Below are positions 47,486-56,590 of a stretch of DNA of 64,000 nucleotides, one piece after another. Each line of letters begins with the position of its first letter. Positions within the stretch are counted from its first letter, which is position 1. The translations under genes were made by a program, and so were the position numbers. Below the pieces are notes generated by a model. It had not been told where the DNA came from. It saw only the letters and a list, made by a program, of their open reading frames with translations, and made no database searches. The DNA is taken from positions 174,187 to 238,186 of the forward strand of contig NCEA01000010.1 of the NCBI GenBank assembly GCA_002280515.1, read 5' to 3'. The DNA comes from Rhodobacterales bacterium 32-67-9. GTDB taxonomy: Bacteria; Pseudomonadota; Alphaproteobacteria; Rhodobacterales; Rhodobacteraceae.

Positions 47486-47715
47486 ACGACGAGGTCTGGA
47501 AGCGGCAGGAGATCGACAGCCCCTGCATCAAGCTCTGCACCGTCCATCCGGCGGAGCGGATCTGCATCGGCTGCTACCGGTCGATCGACGAGATCGCCGG
47601 ATGGGGCCGGATGTCGCCGGAAGAACGCCGGGCGATCATGGCAGACCTTCCGGCGCGCGCGCCGCGCCTGCGCCAGCGGCGCGGCGGCCGGGCAGCGCGG
47701 ACCGGCGGGGCATAG
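47482..47715 (+). CDS. DUF1289 family Cys-rich protein
   Basis: A 77-aa protein. It shows the DUF1289 core [20 protein letters not shown] followed by [10 protein letters not shown], four Cys that probably hold a metal or Fe-S cluster, then [16 protein letters not shown]. The C-terminal tail is Arg-rich. ATG overlaps the ruvX stop by 4 nt. Role unknown. Confidence 0.9.
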   Translation: MNDEVWKRQEIDSPCIKLCTVHPAERICIGCYRSIDEIAGWGRMSPEERRAIMADLPARAPRLRQRRGGRAARTGGA

Positions 47716-47721
47716 CGGCTC

Positions 47722-48807
47722 TCAGTCGCGCCGGGGAAAGACGAAGCAGCGGTCACGCCGGATCATCAGCCACATCACCGTGCCGGGTTTCGGCAGGAAG
47801 ACGCCCGGCACCGTCGCCTTCAGAATCTCTCCGCCGGCATCCATGCGGAACTCGACGAGGCTTTCGCGTCCCATGAAGCGCGCCCGCGTCACCGAAGCGC
47901 GCGCCGGCGTCCCGCTTTCGGGCGTCGGATTGGGGCCGCGCCCGGCGCGGTCGAAGTCGATCTTCAGGTGCTGCGGGCGGATCACGATCTCCACTTCGGT
48001 GCCGTCCGCCACGCCGGGGGCGAGGAATTCGCCGAACGGCGTCCGCGTCAGCGCGCCGTAAACTTCGCCGCGCAGGATGTTGATATCCGAGAAGAACGCC
48101 GCCGCCTCGCGGTCCACCGGGGTGTTGTAGATATTGTAGGGCGCCCCGCGCTGCACCACGCGGCCGGCGCGCATCAGTGCGATCTCGTCGGCCATGCGCA
48201 TCGCCTCGTGCGGCTCATGCGTGACAAGGAGGACCGCCGCCCCCTCTTCCTTCAGAAGCGCCAGCGTGTCGTCGCGAATGCCGTCGCGCAGCCGCTCGTC
48301 GAGGCCGGAGAAGGGTTCGTCCATAAGAAGGATGCGCGGCCGCGGCGCCAATGCCCGGGCCAGCGCCACGCGCTGCTGTTCGCCGCCGGAAAGTTCGTGC
48401 GGATATTTCGGGCCGAAGCCCGAGAGCGACACCCGTTCCAGCAGGTCCGCGACGCGCCGCGCCCGGGCCTCCTGCCCGCGCGGCAGGCCGAAGGCGATGT
48501 TCTCTTCGACCGAGAGGTGCGGGAAGAGCGCGAAATCCTGGAACATCAGCCCGATGGAGCGGCGTTCGGGCGGCACCCGGAAGACCGTGTCGCAGACCAG
48601 AGCGCCATCGACATAGATGCGCCCCTGATCCTGCATGTCGACGCCGGCGATCATCCTGAGCGTCGTCGACTTGCCGCAGCCCGAAGGGCCGAGCAGGCAG
48701 GTCACCTGCCCCGCCTCGATGGTCAGCGAGACGTCGTCGACCACCGTCCGCCCGTCGAAGCGACGGATCAGATTCTGGACCTCCAGACGTGGCGGTGTCG
48801 CGGTCAA
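47722..48807 (-). CDS. ABC transporter ATP-binding protein (FbpC/PotA type), orphan
   Basis: A 361-aa CUT1/ferric-type ATPase. Walker A is GPSGCGKSTTLR, the Q-loop LMFQDFALFPHLSVEENIAFG, the signature LSGGEQQRVALARAL, Walker B ILLMDEPFSGLDERLR. The C-terminal TOBE-like domain (VIRPQHLKIDFD, FMGRESLVEFRM) is of the iron(III)/polyamine group. No permease or binding protein is adjacent, so the partner is unknown. The start is uncertain: no ATG sits near the conserved LTATPPRLEVQNL; a TTG with AAGGGGACC upstream is used, and a longer ATG frame (from 48894) is possible. Confidence 0.85.
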   Translation of the reverse strand: MTATPPRLEVQNLIRRFDGRTVVDDVSLTIEAGQVTCLLGPSGCGKSTTLRMIAGVDMQDQGRIYVDGALVCDTVFRVPPERRSIGLMFQDFALFPHLSVEENIAFGLPRGQEARARRVADLLERVSLSGFGPKYPHELSGGEQQRVALARALAPRPRILLMDEPFSGLDERLRDGIRDDTLALLKEEGAAVLLVTHEPHEAMRMADEIALMRAGRVVQRGAPYNIYNTPVDREAAAFFSDINILRGEVYGALTRTPFGEFLAPGVADGTEVEIVIRPQHLKIDFDRAGRGPNPTPESGTPARASVTRARFMGRESLVEFRMDAGGEILKATVPGVFLPKPGTVMWLMIRRDRCFVFPRRD

Positions 48808-48908
48808 CTGCGCTGGTCCCCTTCCCCGAGCGAATTCGTCAGATTTCCGTCCGGATAGCAGCCCGGACACCGGGCCGCAAGCGTGGCGGACCATCGGCAG
48901 CGGGCGCG

Positions 48909-48949
48909 CGGAGGCGTTGCCCTCGAGGCATTTCGGCCAAAGTGAACGG
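48909..48949 (-). repeat. Gene-end element, copy 6 (degenerate)
   Basis: On the minus strand CCGTTCACTTTGGCCGAAAT starts 1 nt after the SDR stop and keeps the spacing of the CTTCATCTTGCC-GAAATA core, but with several mismatches. The downstream GC-rich arm is poorly paired. Confidence 0.5.
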
Positions 48950-49729
48950 TCACAGCGTCGAATTCATCGCGCCGCCGTCGAGCAGGATGTTCTGGCCGAC
49001 GATGAAGCCGGCATGGACCGAGCAGAGGAAGGCGCAGGCGGCGCCGAATTCCCCGGCGGTGCCGTAGCGGCGGGCGGGGATGGTGGCGGCGCGCCTCGCG
49101 CGCGCTTCCTCGACCGTGATCCCCTGCGCCTTCGCGACACCGGTGTCGAGCGCGTCGGCCCGGTCGGTCGCATGGATGCCGGGCAGGAGGTTGTTGACGG
49201 TGACGCCTTCCGGCGCCACCTGCCGTGCGGTGCCGGCGACATAGCCGGTCAACCCGGCGCGGGCGGCGTTCGAAAGGCCAAGCTGCGCGATCGGTGCCTT
49301 CACCGATTGCGAGGTGATGTTGACGACCCGGCCCCAGCCCCGCTCCATCATCCCTGGCAGCAGCGCCTTCATCAGCGCGATCGGGGTGAGCATGTTGGCG
49401 TCGAGGGCGCGGATGAAATCCTCCCGCTCCCAGTCGGTCCACATGCCGGGCGGCGGGCCGCCGGCATTGGTGACGAGGATATCGACGGCGCCGGCCGCCT
49501 TCAGCACCTTGGCGCGGCCCGTCGCGGAGGTGATGTCGGCCGCGACCTCGGTCACCGTCACGCCGTGCGCGGCGCGGATCGCCGCCGCCGTCGCCGCCAG
49601 CGCCCCGGCGCCGCGCGCGTTCAGCACGAGATCGACGCCGGCCGCCGCCAACGCCTCGGCGCAGCCACGCCCGAGCCCTTTCGACGCGGCGCAGACCAGC
49701 GCCTTCTTGCCCCGAATTCCCAGATCCAT
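48950..49729 (-). CDS. SDR family protein lacking the catalytic Tyr-Lys pair
   Basis: A 259-aa Rossmann protein resembling 3-oxoacyl-ACP reductase (BKR-like SDR subgroup). The NAD motif is ALVCAASKGLGRG instead of TGxxxGIG, NAG is present (residues 88-90), and Ser140 is in VVNITSQS. The canonical Tyr (153) is Ser and the Lys (157) is Arg in LGLSNAARAG. The subgroup is known for imperfect tetrads, so activity may differ or be lost. The end VGQNILLDGGAMNS is standard. Function unassigned. Confidence 0.85.
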   Translation of the reverse strand: MDLGIRGKKALVCAASKGLGRGCAEALAAAGVDLVLNARGAGALAATAAAIRAAHGVTVTEVAADITSATGRAKVLKAAGAVDILVTNAGGPPPGMWTDWEREDFIRALDANMLTPIALMKALLPGMMERGWGRVVNITSQSVKAPIAQLGLSNAARAGLTGYVAGTARQVAPEGVTVNNLLPGIHATDRADALDTGVAKAQGITVEEARARRAATIPARRYGTAGEFGAACAFLCSVHAGFIVGQNILLDGGAMNSTL

Positions 49730-49887
49730 CGCGTCCTCTCCCTGAAACCGGCGGCCAGAATAGCCGATGAACGGCCGCGCGCCAGTGCGAATGGCCCGCC
49801 GGGGCGTCGCCGCGCGTTGACGGTGGCGCCGGGGCTTTGCTAAGCCGGAGGGGGCGGACCCTCACCGCCCGACGCGAAGGTCGAACG

Positions 49888-50898
49888 ATGACGAACCGGA
49901 ACGAGACGCTGCCCGCCCACGCGGCGCATGGCTATCCCGCGCGCGCGCTTCGCGTCGCGAGCGGCGCCAACCTTGGCGATCCGATCGCCGAGGCCGGGCT
50001 GGTGGAGCCGGGCGATGTCTACCGGCTCGACCGCGAAACACCGTCGCTGAGGCTGATGCTGGCCCCGGCCGGGGGCGACCGGCACGCCCAGATCCTTGCC
50101 GAGGGGTCCGGGATCGGTCGGGCCGGCGACCGGATCGGCCTGCTCTCGGTCCTGACGCTGATGTCGCCGGACGGCGACCGGGTGGAGGTGCTGATCGTGC
50201 GCCACGACGCCACGGGCGAGGATTTCGCCGTGCCGCTCTCGCCCCTGGCGTCCCGTCTCGACTACACGCTGATCGACGCCCGCGCCGATGTCGGCGACAT
50301 CCGCATCGCCGATATCGTCTGCGTCTCCTTCGCCGCCGGCACGATGATCACCCTGCCCGGCGGCGCCCAGCGCGCGATCGAGGCGCTGCGCCCCGGCGAC
50401 CGGGTCCTGACCCGCGATCACGGGCCGCAGGAAATCCGCTGGATCGGCAAGGCCACGCTGCGCGCCAAGGGCGCCTTCGCGCCGGTGGTGATCTCGGCCG
50501 GGACGCTCGGCAATGAGACCGACCTGGTCGTCAGCCCGCATCACCGGGTCTTCATCTACCAACGCGGCACGACCCGGCTCGGCGGCACAGCCGAGCTTCT
50601 GGTGCAGGCCAAGCATCTGGTCGACGGCGAGGCGGTGACCCGGCGCGAGGGCGGGTTCGTCGATTACTACAGCCTCGTCTTCGACCGGCACGAGATCATC
50701 TATGCCGAGGGTATCCCGGCCGAGAGCCTGATGGTCAACGAGGCCACCGTCAGCCTCATGCCGGCCGATCTGGCCGAAGAGGTCCGGGCGCGGTTCCCCG
50801 GCCTCAGCCAGAGCCAGCATTTCGGCACCGAGGCGGGGCGCGAGCTTCTCGACGACGCCGCGCGGCAGGTATTGTTCCGCCGGCCGAAGCGGCCCTGA
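49888..50898 (+). CDS. Hint-domain protein
   Basis: A 336-aa protein with an N-terminal beta-rich region (residues 1-140) and a Hint (Hedgehog/intein, Hint_2) domain beginning at Cys145 in VCVSFAAGTMITLPGG. IEALRPGDRVLTRDHGPQEI and LVVSPHHRVFIY, with the conserved His pair of block B, follow. Such Rhodobacteraceae proteins may self-cleave after the Cys; many are tied to secreted RTX or phage-tail-like proteins. No signal peptide is visible. The ATG follows GCGAAGG. Single gene, divergent from the SDR. Confidence 0.87.
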   Translation: MTNRNETLPAHAAHGYPARALRVASGANLGDPIAEAGLVEPGDVYRLDRETPSLRLMLAPAGGDRHAQILAEGSGIGRAGDRIGLLSVLTLMSPDGDRVEVLIVRHDATGEDFAVPLSPLASRLDYTLIDARADVGDIRIADIVCVSFAAGTMITLPGGAQRAIEALRPGDRVLTRDHGPQEIRWIGKATLRAKGAFAPVVISAGTLGNETDLVVSPHHRVFIYQRGTTRLGGTAELLVQAKHLVDGEAVTRREGGFVDYYSLVFDRHEIIYAEGIPAESLMVNEATVSLMPADLAEEVRARFPGLSQSQHFGTEAGRELLDDAARQVLFRRPKRP

Positions 50899-50967
50899 CG
50901 CGGGCGGCGCGCTGCCGCCCCGGCCGGCTGCCAGCACGCCCTTCCCTTCATCACCGCCCGCCGTTAT

Positions 50968-52584
50968 ATGCGCCCCATGCTTCAGACCGGGACAAACCGC
51001 CCTGCCCTGCCCGCCGAGATTGCCCGGCGGCGGACCTTTGCCATCATCTCGCACCCGGATGCCGGCAAGACCACGCTGACGGAAAAGTTCCTGCTGTTCG
51101 GCGGCGCGATCCAGATGGCCGGTCAGGTCCGCGCCAAGGGCGAGGCGCGGCGCACCCGGTCGGACTTCATGAAGCTGGAGCAGGACCGGGGGATTTCGGT
51201 CTCCGCCTCGGCGATGTCCTTCGATTTCGGGCAATACCGTTTCAACCTTGTCGATACGCCGGGCCACAGCGATTTCTCGGAAGACACCTACCGCACGCTG
51301 ACCGCCGTCGATGCCGCGATCATGGTGATCGACGGCGCCAAGGGCGTCGAAAGCCAGACGCGCAAGCTTTTCGAGGTCTGCCGGCTCCGCGACCTTCCGA
51401 TCCTGACCTTCTGCAACAAGATGGACCGCGAGGCGCGCGACACGTTCGAGATCATCGACGAGATCCAGGAAAACCTCGCCATCGACGTGACCCCGGCCTC
51501 CTGGCCGATCGGCATGGGGCGCGATTTCCTTGGCTGCTACGACATCCTGCACGACCGGCTGGAACTGATGGACCGGGCCGACCGCAACCGGGTGGCGACA
51601 ACGATCAAGATCGACGGGCTCGACGATCCGAAGCTTGCCGAACACGTGCCGGCGGAGCAGTTGAACAAGCTCCGGGAAGAGCTTGAGATGGCGCGGGAAC
51701 TCCTGCCCGCTTTCGACCGGCAGTCGTTCCTTGAGGGCCACCTGACGCCGATCTGGTTCGGATCTGCGATCAACTCCTTCGGGGTCAAGGAGCTCATGTC
51801 CGGCATCGGGGAATATGGCCCGGAACCGCAGGTCCAGAAGGCCGCCGAACGCCAGATCGCGCCGGAAGAGGACAAGGTCGCCGGATTCGTCTTCAAGGTT
51901 CAGGCCAACATGGACCCCAAGCACCGCGACCGCGTCGCCTTCGTCCGGCTTGCATCGGGGCATTTCGAACGCGGGATGAAGCTGTTGCATGTCCGCTCAA
52001 AGAAGCAGATGGCGATCTCCAACCCTGTCCTTTTCCTCGCCGCCGACCGGGAGCTTGCGGAAGAGGCCTGGGCGGGCGACATCATCGGCATCCCGAACCA
52101 CGGGCAACTCAGGATCGGCGACGCGCTGACCGAGGGGGAGGCCTTGCGCTTCACCGGCATCCCCTCCTTCGCGCCCGAGCTTTTGCAGACCGTGCGCGCC
52201 GGCGATCCGATGAAGGCCAAGCATCTGGAAAAGGCGCTGATGCAATTCGCCGAGGAAGGCGCCGCCAAGGTCTTCAAGCCCTCGATCGGATCAGGCTTCA
52301 TCGTCGGCGTGGTCGGGCCCTTGCAGTTCGACGTTCTGGCAAGCCGGATCGAGATCGAATACTCGCTTCCCGTCCGGTTCGAGCCGTCGCAATTCACCTC
52401 CGCCCGCTGGATCACCGGGCCGAAGCCGGATGTCGAGAAGTTCGTGAACGCCAACAAGGGCCATATCGCGCATGACCACGACGGCGACATCGTCTATCTG
52501 ACGCGGCTTCAGTGGGACATCGACCGGATCGAGCGCGACTACCCGGCGCTGAAGCTTTCGGCGACGAAAGAGATGATGGTGTGA
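50968..52584 (+). CDS. prfC: Peptide chain release factor 3
   Basis: Translational GTPase (538 aa) recycling RF1/RF2 from the ribosome. G1 SHPDAGKTTLTEKFLLFGGA, switch I QDRGISVSASAMSF, G3 VDTPGHSDFSEDTYRTL, G4 CNKMDRE. Domain II and III fragments such as FKVQANMDPKHRDRVAFVR and GVVGPLQFDVL are specific for RF3 rather than EF-G. MRPMLQTG or the Met three codons later may be the start. Confidence 0.96.
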   Translation: MRPMLQTGTNRPALPAEIARRRTFAIISHPDAGKTTLTEKFLLFGGAIQMAGQVRAKGEARRTRSDFMKLEQDRGISVSASAMSFDFGQYRFNLVDTPGHSDFSEDTYRTLTAVDAAIMVIDGAKGVESQTRKLFEVCRLRDLPILTFCNKMDREARDTFEIIDEIQENLAIDVTPASWPIGMGRDFLGCYDILHDRLELMDRADRNRVATTIKIDGLDDPKLAEHVPAEQLNKLREELEMARELLPAFDRQSFLEGHLTPIWFGSAINSFGVKELMSGIGEYGPEPQVQKAAERQIAPEEDKVAGFVFKVQANMDPKHRDRVAFVRLASGHFERGMKLLHVRSKKQMAISNPVLFLAADRELAEEAWAGDIIGIPNHGQLRIGDALTEGEALRFTGIPSFAPELLQTVRAGDPMKAKHLEKALMQFAEEGAAKVFKPSIGSGFIVGVVGPLQFDVLASRIEIEYSLPVRFEPSQFTSARWITGPKPDVEKFVNANKGHIAHDHDGDIVYLTRLQWDIDRIERDYPALKLSATKEMMV

Positions 52585-53045
52585 CGCCCTTCCCGCCCGA
52601 ACTTGTCACGGTGATCTGTGCCGCGGCGGACGCCCCCGACGGCGTCCGGACGATCGAGGCACTGGTGCCGCTCTGGCTTTTCGACAACCGCGAGGAACGG
52701 GACGAGGACGACTTTCCCTGGTCGGCGCTCTGCGTCTTCGAACTGCGCGACCATCCCGAACTGATCTGGAGCTTTCTCGAAAAGGCTTTGGCCGGGGCCG
52801 AAACTGTCTGGCAGGTCATCATGCTCGCGGCCGGCCCGCTCGAAGATCTGATCGCCGATCATGGCGCGGAAATGATCGACCGGATCGAGCGCGCCGCGCG
52901 TCATTCGCCCCGCTTTCGCTTTGCCCTGACGGGCGTCTGGCCCCAGGGCAACCGCGCGAGCCCGATCTGGGCACGGATCGAGGCCGCGCGGGAAGGCGCG
53001 ATGGCGACGGGAATTGACGCTGGCGGCGACTTGCCGCCGCGCTGA
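52581..53045 (+). CDS. DUF6869-like protein
   Basis: A 154-aa soluble protein. It starts at a GTG that overlaps the prfC stop as GTGA, so it is translationally coupled. LVPLWLFDNREERDEDDFPW and VFELRDHPELIWSFLEKAL are the recognisable stretches, resembling the DUF6869 family; near the end ARHSPRFRFALTGVWPQGN. Trp- and acid-rich with no motif suggesting catalysis. Function unknown. Confidence 0.72.
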   Translation: MTPFPPELVTVICAAADAPDGVRTIEALVPLWLFDNREERDEDDFPWSALCVFELRDHPELIWSFLEKALAGAETVWQVIMLAAGPLEDLIADHGAEMIDRIERAARHSPRFRFALTGVWPQGNRASPIWARIEAAREGAMATGIDAGGDLPPR

Positions 53046-53050
53046 CGGGG

Positions 53051-53845
53051 TCAGCCCTCGCCCGCGAAACGCATCTCGACCCGTTCCGCGGCACCCCGGC
53101 GAACTTCGGCGGCAAGGCGGCGGCGCGCGACATGGTCGCGGAACCGCCGCCCGAGCGTCCGACTGCCCTCCTGCCGTTCCGCTCCGATGTCGGAACCGAA
53201 GCGGTCGACATCGTGCAGGACCGGCGCCGGGTTGACGAATCCCGGCCGCAACAGGTCGAAGCCGCGCGCCGCCTCGGGGCCGAAGAGGAAATGGTCGACC
53301 GGCACGCCGAGCCGCGGAAACCGCCGCACCAGGTCGCGCGCGGCCCCGGCGGTCAGGACATAGCCGCAGGTGCCGAGAAAGCCGTTCCGCATCCGGTAAA
53401 GCCGCATCCCGCCGGTGATCGGGCCGAGATCCTGCCCGACAGGGAAGCGGCGGCTTTGCTGCGGGCCAGGCCAGAACTCGATCTTCAGGGCCCCCATGCC
53501 GTGGCGCCGCATCAGCCCGGCGAGGTCGGCCCCGGCGAGACGCACGAACGCCTCCGAGAGGCGCGCATCGTCCTCCAGCACGATCGCCGCCTCGGCCTCG
53601 CCGGCGGCAATCTCGCGCCAGAGCGCCTGGTGACTCAGCGAACAGGCCATGTCGCCCGGCGTCGCGGGAAAGGTGCGGCCGAGGTCGCCGGCGCCGAACT
53701 CCGCCGCCAGCCAGGCGTCCGACACCGAGAGCCGGTCAATGGCCGCGACGCGGCGCCAGGCAAGGCCGAACCCGTCGAGCTGCCCGCCAATCGCCGCCAG
53801 CCGGTCCGGCGCCCGGTCGAGGTTGATCACATGGATGGGCAGCAT
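53051..53845 (-). CDS. Glycosyltransferase family 25 protein
   Basis: A 264-aa GT25/LgtF-like enzyme. MLPIHVINLDRAPDRLAAIG is the classic start, GDMACSLSHQALWREIAAGE the donor-binding region, and IVLEDDARLSEAFV holds the metal-binding acidic triad. LGTCGYVLTAGAARDLVRRF is also typical. Likely adds a sugar to lipopolysaccharide or another surface glycan; acceptor unknown. Ends 5 nt from the convergent stop. No other glycan genes adjoin. Confidence 0.86.
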   Translation of the reverse strand: MLPIHVINLDRAPDRLAAIGGQLDGFGLAWRRVAAIDRLSVSDAWLAAEFGAGDLGRTFPATPGDMACSLSHQALWREIAAGEAEAAIVLEDDARLSEAFVRLAGADLAGLMRRHGMGALKIEFWPGPQQSRRFPVGQDLGPITGGMRLYRMRNGFLGTCGYVLTAGAARDLVRRFPRLGVPVDHFLFGPEAARGFDLLRPGFVNPAPVLHDVDRFGSDIGAERQEGSRTLGRRFRDHVARRRLAAEVRRGAAERVEMRFAGEG

Positions 53846-54263
53846 CGGGGGCGGTGTCCTCTCGCAGGTTGGACAACCCTAGTACCGGGCGAGAGGCACG
53901 GCAACGAGGCGACGCTCCTGCAGTCGGACGCAAGGGACGGAAAGCACGGGGTTTTCGGGTCGCGAAAGGCCGTTGCCAGAGACTGAACAGTGGGATCGAA
54001 GATGATTCCAATCCTGTTTGAATTATGGCGATTGTTCCTCAAGTCAGCGAAATGCCGGTTTTTTCGGCAGGTGCGTATGCGCGAAAATGGTAAAATCTTG
54101 TCAACCATAGGCAGATTTCCGCCGCCATCGTCCCGATATCAGCAATTGTAGAGCGTATCGGGCTTTTCTGTTTCGAATTTTGCAACGCACTCCTGATCTG
54201 CCTCAAAATTGTCTCATTTCCCCAAAGGATTGACCTGCCACCCGCAACAATAATGGAGCTGCC
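53846..54263. other. AT-rich intergenic region upstream of the CTERM protein gene
   Basis: About 418 bp, markedly AT-rich from about 54000 onward compared with the rest of the window. A short hairpin TGCCG-GTTTTTT-CGGCA lies near 54050. Frames are short and unconvincing on both strands. It likely holds divergent promoters; no boxes with proper spacing could be settled. Confidence 0.5.
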
Positions 54264-54779
54264 ATGTTTAATGTCTCGATCAAAGCGCTGGCTGTGGCAG
54301 CCGCGATGGTGTCGGCCGGGCCTTCCCGTGCCGCGACCATCGACCTCGTCGCCGACAGCGGATGGAGCAGGTTTGCGTTCGGCGACGTCGGCACCACCGT
54401 TGGTCGGAGCTACAGCTTTTCCCTCGTCGCGAATGCCGTTCTGACGATCGTCGACGGCTTTCTCGCGGGGGACCAGTTCGAAGTCTTCGCAAACACCCTG
54501 TCGCTCGGGACCACCTCGGCCCCGGTGACGCCCTCGGCCAATACCGGGATGAATTTCGACGCCGCACTCGCCGATGGCGATCACAGCTCGGGTTCGTTCC
54601 TGCTCGGACCGGGGGACTACCTGATCTCGATGGACGTGCTTGCGCGTTCACCGGGCGTGGCCGGCAACCATCTCGGGGCGATCCGTCTCGACCTGGCGGC
54701 CGTACCCGTTCCGGCCGGCGGGGCTCTCCTGCTGTCCGGCCTCGGGCTTGCGGCGCTCCTGCGCCGCCGTCGCGGGTAG
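54264..54779 (+). CDS. VPLPA-CTERM sorting-signal protein (exosortase substrate)
   Basis: A 171-aa exported protein. Signal peptide MFNVSIKALAVAAAMVSAGP, cleaved near SRA-ATID. A beta-rich extracellular domain of about 120 residues follows, then the C-terminal tripartite signal VPVPAGGALLLSG with hydrophobic helix and RRRRG tail. This matches the Rhodobacterales VPLPA-CTERM variant of PEP-CTERM signals, so an exosortase should cleave it and attach it to the envelope or matrix; none is encoded here. ATG follows GGAG; a strong terminator follows. Confidence 0.88.
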   Translation: MFNVSIKALAVAAAMVSAGPSRAATIDLVADSGWSRFAFGDVGTTVGRSYSFSLVANAVLTIVDGFLAGDQFEVFANTLSLGTTSAPVTPSANTGMNFDAALADGDHSSGSFLLGPGDYLISMDVLARSPGVAGNHLGAIRLDLAAVPVPAGGALLLSGLGLAALLRRRRG

Positions 54780-54857
54780 GTTCATACAGTCAGGCACCCT
54801 GTCGGCAGATTTCAAGAGTACCCACACCAAACACACCCACCCAAATACCCGAGCCAA

Positions 54858-54891
54858 GGCGCCGTCCGCTTCCCCCAAAGCGGGCGGCGCC
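54858..54891 (+). terminator. Hairpin terminator after CTERM gene
   Basis: A 14-bp stem, GGCGCCGTCCGCTT / AAGCGGGCGGCGCC (one G-U pair), with a 6-nt loop CCCCCA, followed by ACCCTTTCC. It lies about 78 nt after the stop. Confidence 0.75.
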
Positions 54892-55040
54892 ACCCTTTCC
54901 GGGGGGCAGACCCCGGCTGATTGACCTTGCCGCGAAATTGCAGTACGCCACAGCACCCACATCCGGTGGGCTTTTGCCGGGGCGCCCGGGCTCTAGCGTC
55001 CCTTCACCCTGCGGTCCGATACCGCATCCGATGGACGCTG

Positions 55041-56567
55041 ATGACCAAATTTTCTGACCTGAAACTGGACCCGAAGGTCCTGCAAGCCGTTGCCGAAGCG
55101 GGCTACGAAACCCCCACCCCGATCCAGGCCGGCGCTATTCCCCCCGCCCTCGAAGGCCGCGACGTTCTCGGCATCGCCCAGACCGGGACCGGCAAGACCG
55201 CCTCGTTCACCCTGCCGATGATCACGCTCCTTGGCCGTGGCCGCGCCCGGGCGCGGATGCCGCGTTCGCTCGTGCTTGCGCCCACGCGGGAACTCGCCGC
55301 CCAGGTGGCCGAGAACTTCGACGTCTACTCGAAGCACACCAAGCTCACCAAGGCGCTCCTGATCGGCGGCGTCTCGTTCGGTGAGCAGGACAAGCTCATC
55401 GACCGCGGTGTCGACGTGCTGATCGCGACGCCGGGGCGCCTGCTCGACCATTTCGAACGCGGCAAGCTCCTGCTTACCGGCGTGCAGATCATGGTGGTGG
55501 ACGAGGCTGACCGGATGCTCGACATGGGCTTCATCCCGGATATCGAGCGGATCTTCTCGCTGACGCCGTTCACCCGCCAGACGCTCTTCTACTCCGCCAC
55601 GATGGCGCCCGAGATCGAGCGCATCACCAACGCCTTCCTCCACACCCCGGCCCGGATCGAGGTCGCGCGCCAGGCCACGACCTCCGAGACGATCGAACAG
55701 CGGCTGATCGAGATCGTGCCGACCCGCAAGGACCAGGCCGCCAAGCAGAAGCGCGAACTCTTGCGCGCGGTGATCGCGGCCGAGGGTGCGGCCTGCACCA
55801 ACGCGATCCTCTTTTGCAACCGCAAGACCGAAGTGGACATCCTCGCCAAGTCGCTGAAGGCGCACGGGCTGAACGCGGCGCCGATCCACGGCGATCTCGA
55901 GCAGAGCCAGCGAATGAAGACCCTCGACGGGTTCCGCGACGGCTCGCTCCGCTTCCTCGTCGCCTCCGACGTCGCCGCACGCGGGCTCGACATCCCGGCG
56001 GTGAGCCATGTCTTCAACTTCGACGTTCCGAGCCATGCCGAGGATTACGTCCACCGCATCGGCCGCACCGGCCGCGCCGGGCGCAAGGGCGTCGCGGTGA
56101 CGCTCGCCACGCCGGCGGACAAGAAATATCTCGACGCGATCGAGCATCTGGTGAAAACCGCGCTGCCGCGCGCCGACGCGCCCGAGGGCTTCACCCTCAG
56201 CGAGGCGGCGCAGCGCCCGCCGCGCAAGGACGACGACAAGGGCAGCAGGCCGCGCGGCCGCGACCGCGACCGTGACAGGGGCCGCGACGAACGCCGCAGC
56301 CGGCCGATCAAGCCGCATGGCGAGGAAGCGCCGCTGGAACCGGTGAAACCGACCCCGGCCGCCGCCGCGCCCGCACCGGCGCCGGTGGACGAGGCGCCGC
56401 GGCAGGACCAGCCCGAGCGCCGCGAGGAGCGGACATCCGACCGCCGGCCCGAACGGCGCCGCGACGAAGACCGCCGCGGGCGTGGCGGCCGCGACGAACC
56501 CGTCATCGGGATGGGCGATCACGTGCCGGATTTCCTCATGCGCGGGCTGAAGACCGAGAAGGCCTGA
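55041..56567 (+). CDS. DEAD-box RNA helicase (RhlE-like)
   Basis: ATP-dependent RNA helicase (508 aa). Q-motif near GYETPTPIQ, motif I AQTGTGKT, Ia PTRELA, II VDEADRMLDMGF, III SAT, V ASDVAARGLDIP, VI HRIGRTGRAGR. The C-terminal 120 residues are an Arg/Asp/Pro-rich extension with RGRDRDRDRGRDERR runs, typical of RNA-binding tails. Likely role in ribosome assembly or mRNA decay at low temperature. Start MTKFSDLKLDPK is family-like. Confidence 0.93.
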   Translation: MTKFSDLKLDPKVLQAVAEAGYETPTPIQAGAIPPALEGRDVLGIAQTGTGKTASFTLPMITLLGRGRARARMPRSLVLAPTRELAAQVAENFDVYSKHTKLTKALLIGGVSFGEQDKLIDRGVDVLIATPGRLLDHFERGKLLLTGVQIMVVDEADRMLDMGFIPDIERIFSLTPFTRQTLFYSATMAPEIERITNAFLHTPARIEVARQATTSETIEQRLIEIVPTRKDQAAKQKRELLRAVIAAEGAACTNAILFCNRKTEVDILAKSLKAHGLNAAPIHGDLEQSQRMKTLDGFRDGSLRFLVASDVAARGLDIPAVSHVFNFDVPSHAEDYVHRIGRTGRAGRKGVAVTLATPADKKYLDAIEHLVKTALPRADAPEGFTLSEAAQRPPRKDDDKGSRPRGRDRDRDRGRDERRSRPIKPHGEEAPLEPVKPTPAAAAPAPAPVDEAPRQDQPERREERTSDRRPERRRDEDRRGRGGRDEPVIGMGDHVPDFLMRGLKTEKA

Positions 56568-56590
56568 ACGAGAACGGTCCCGGCGCGAAC

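Noticed and set aside
47119-47715. Natural fusion of RuvX N-terminus with DUF1289
   Set aside because: The frame between them is out-of-frame ruvX sequence. The proper C-terminal half of RuvX and a coupled DUF1289 start are both visible.
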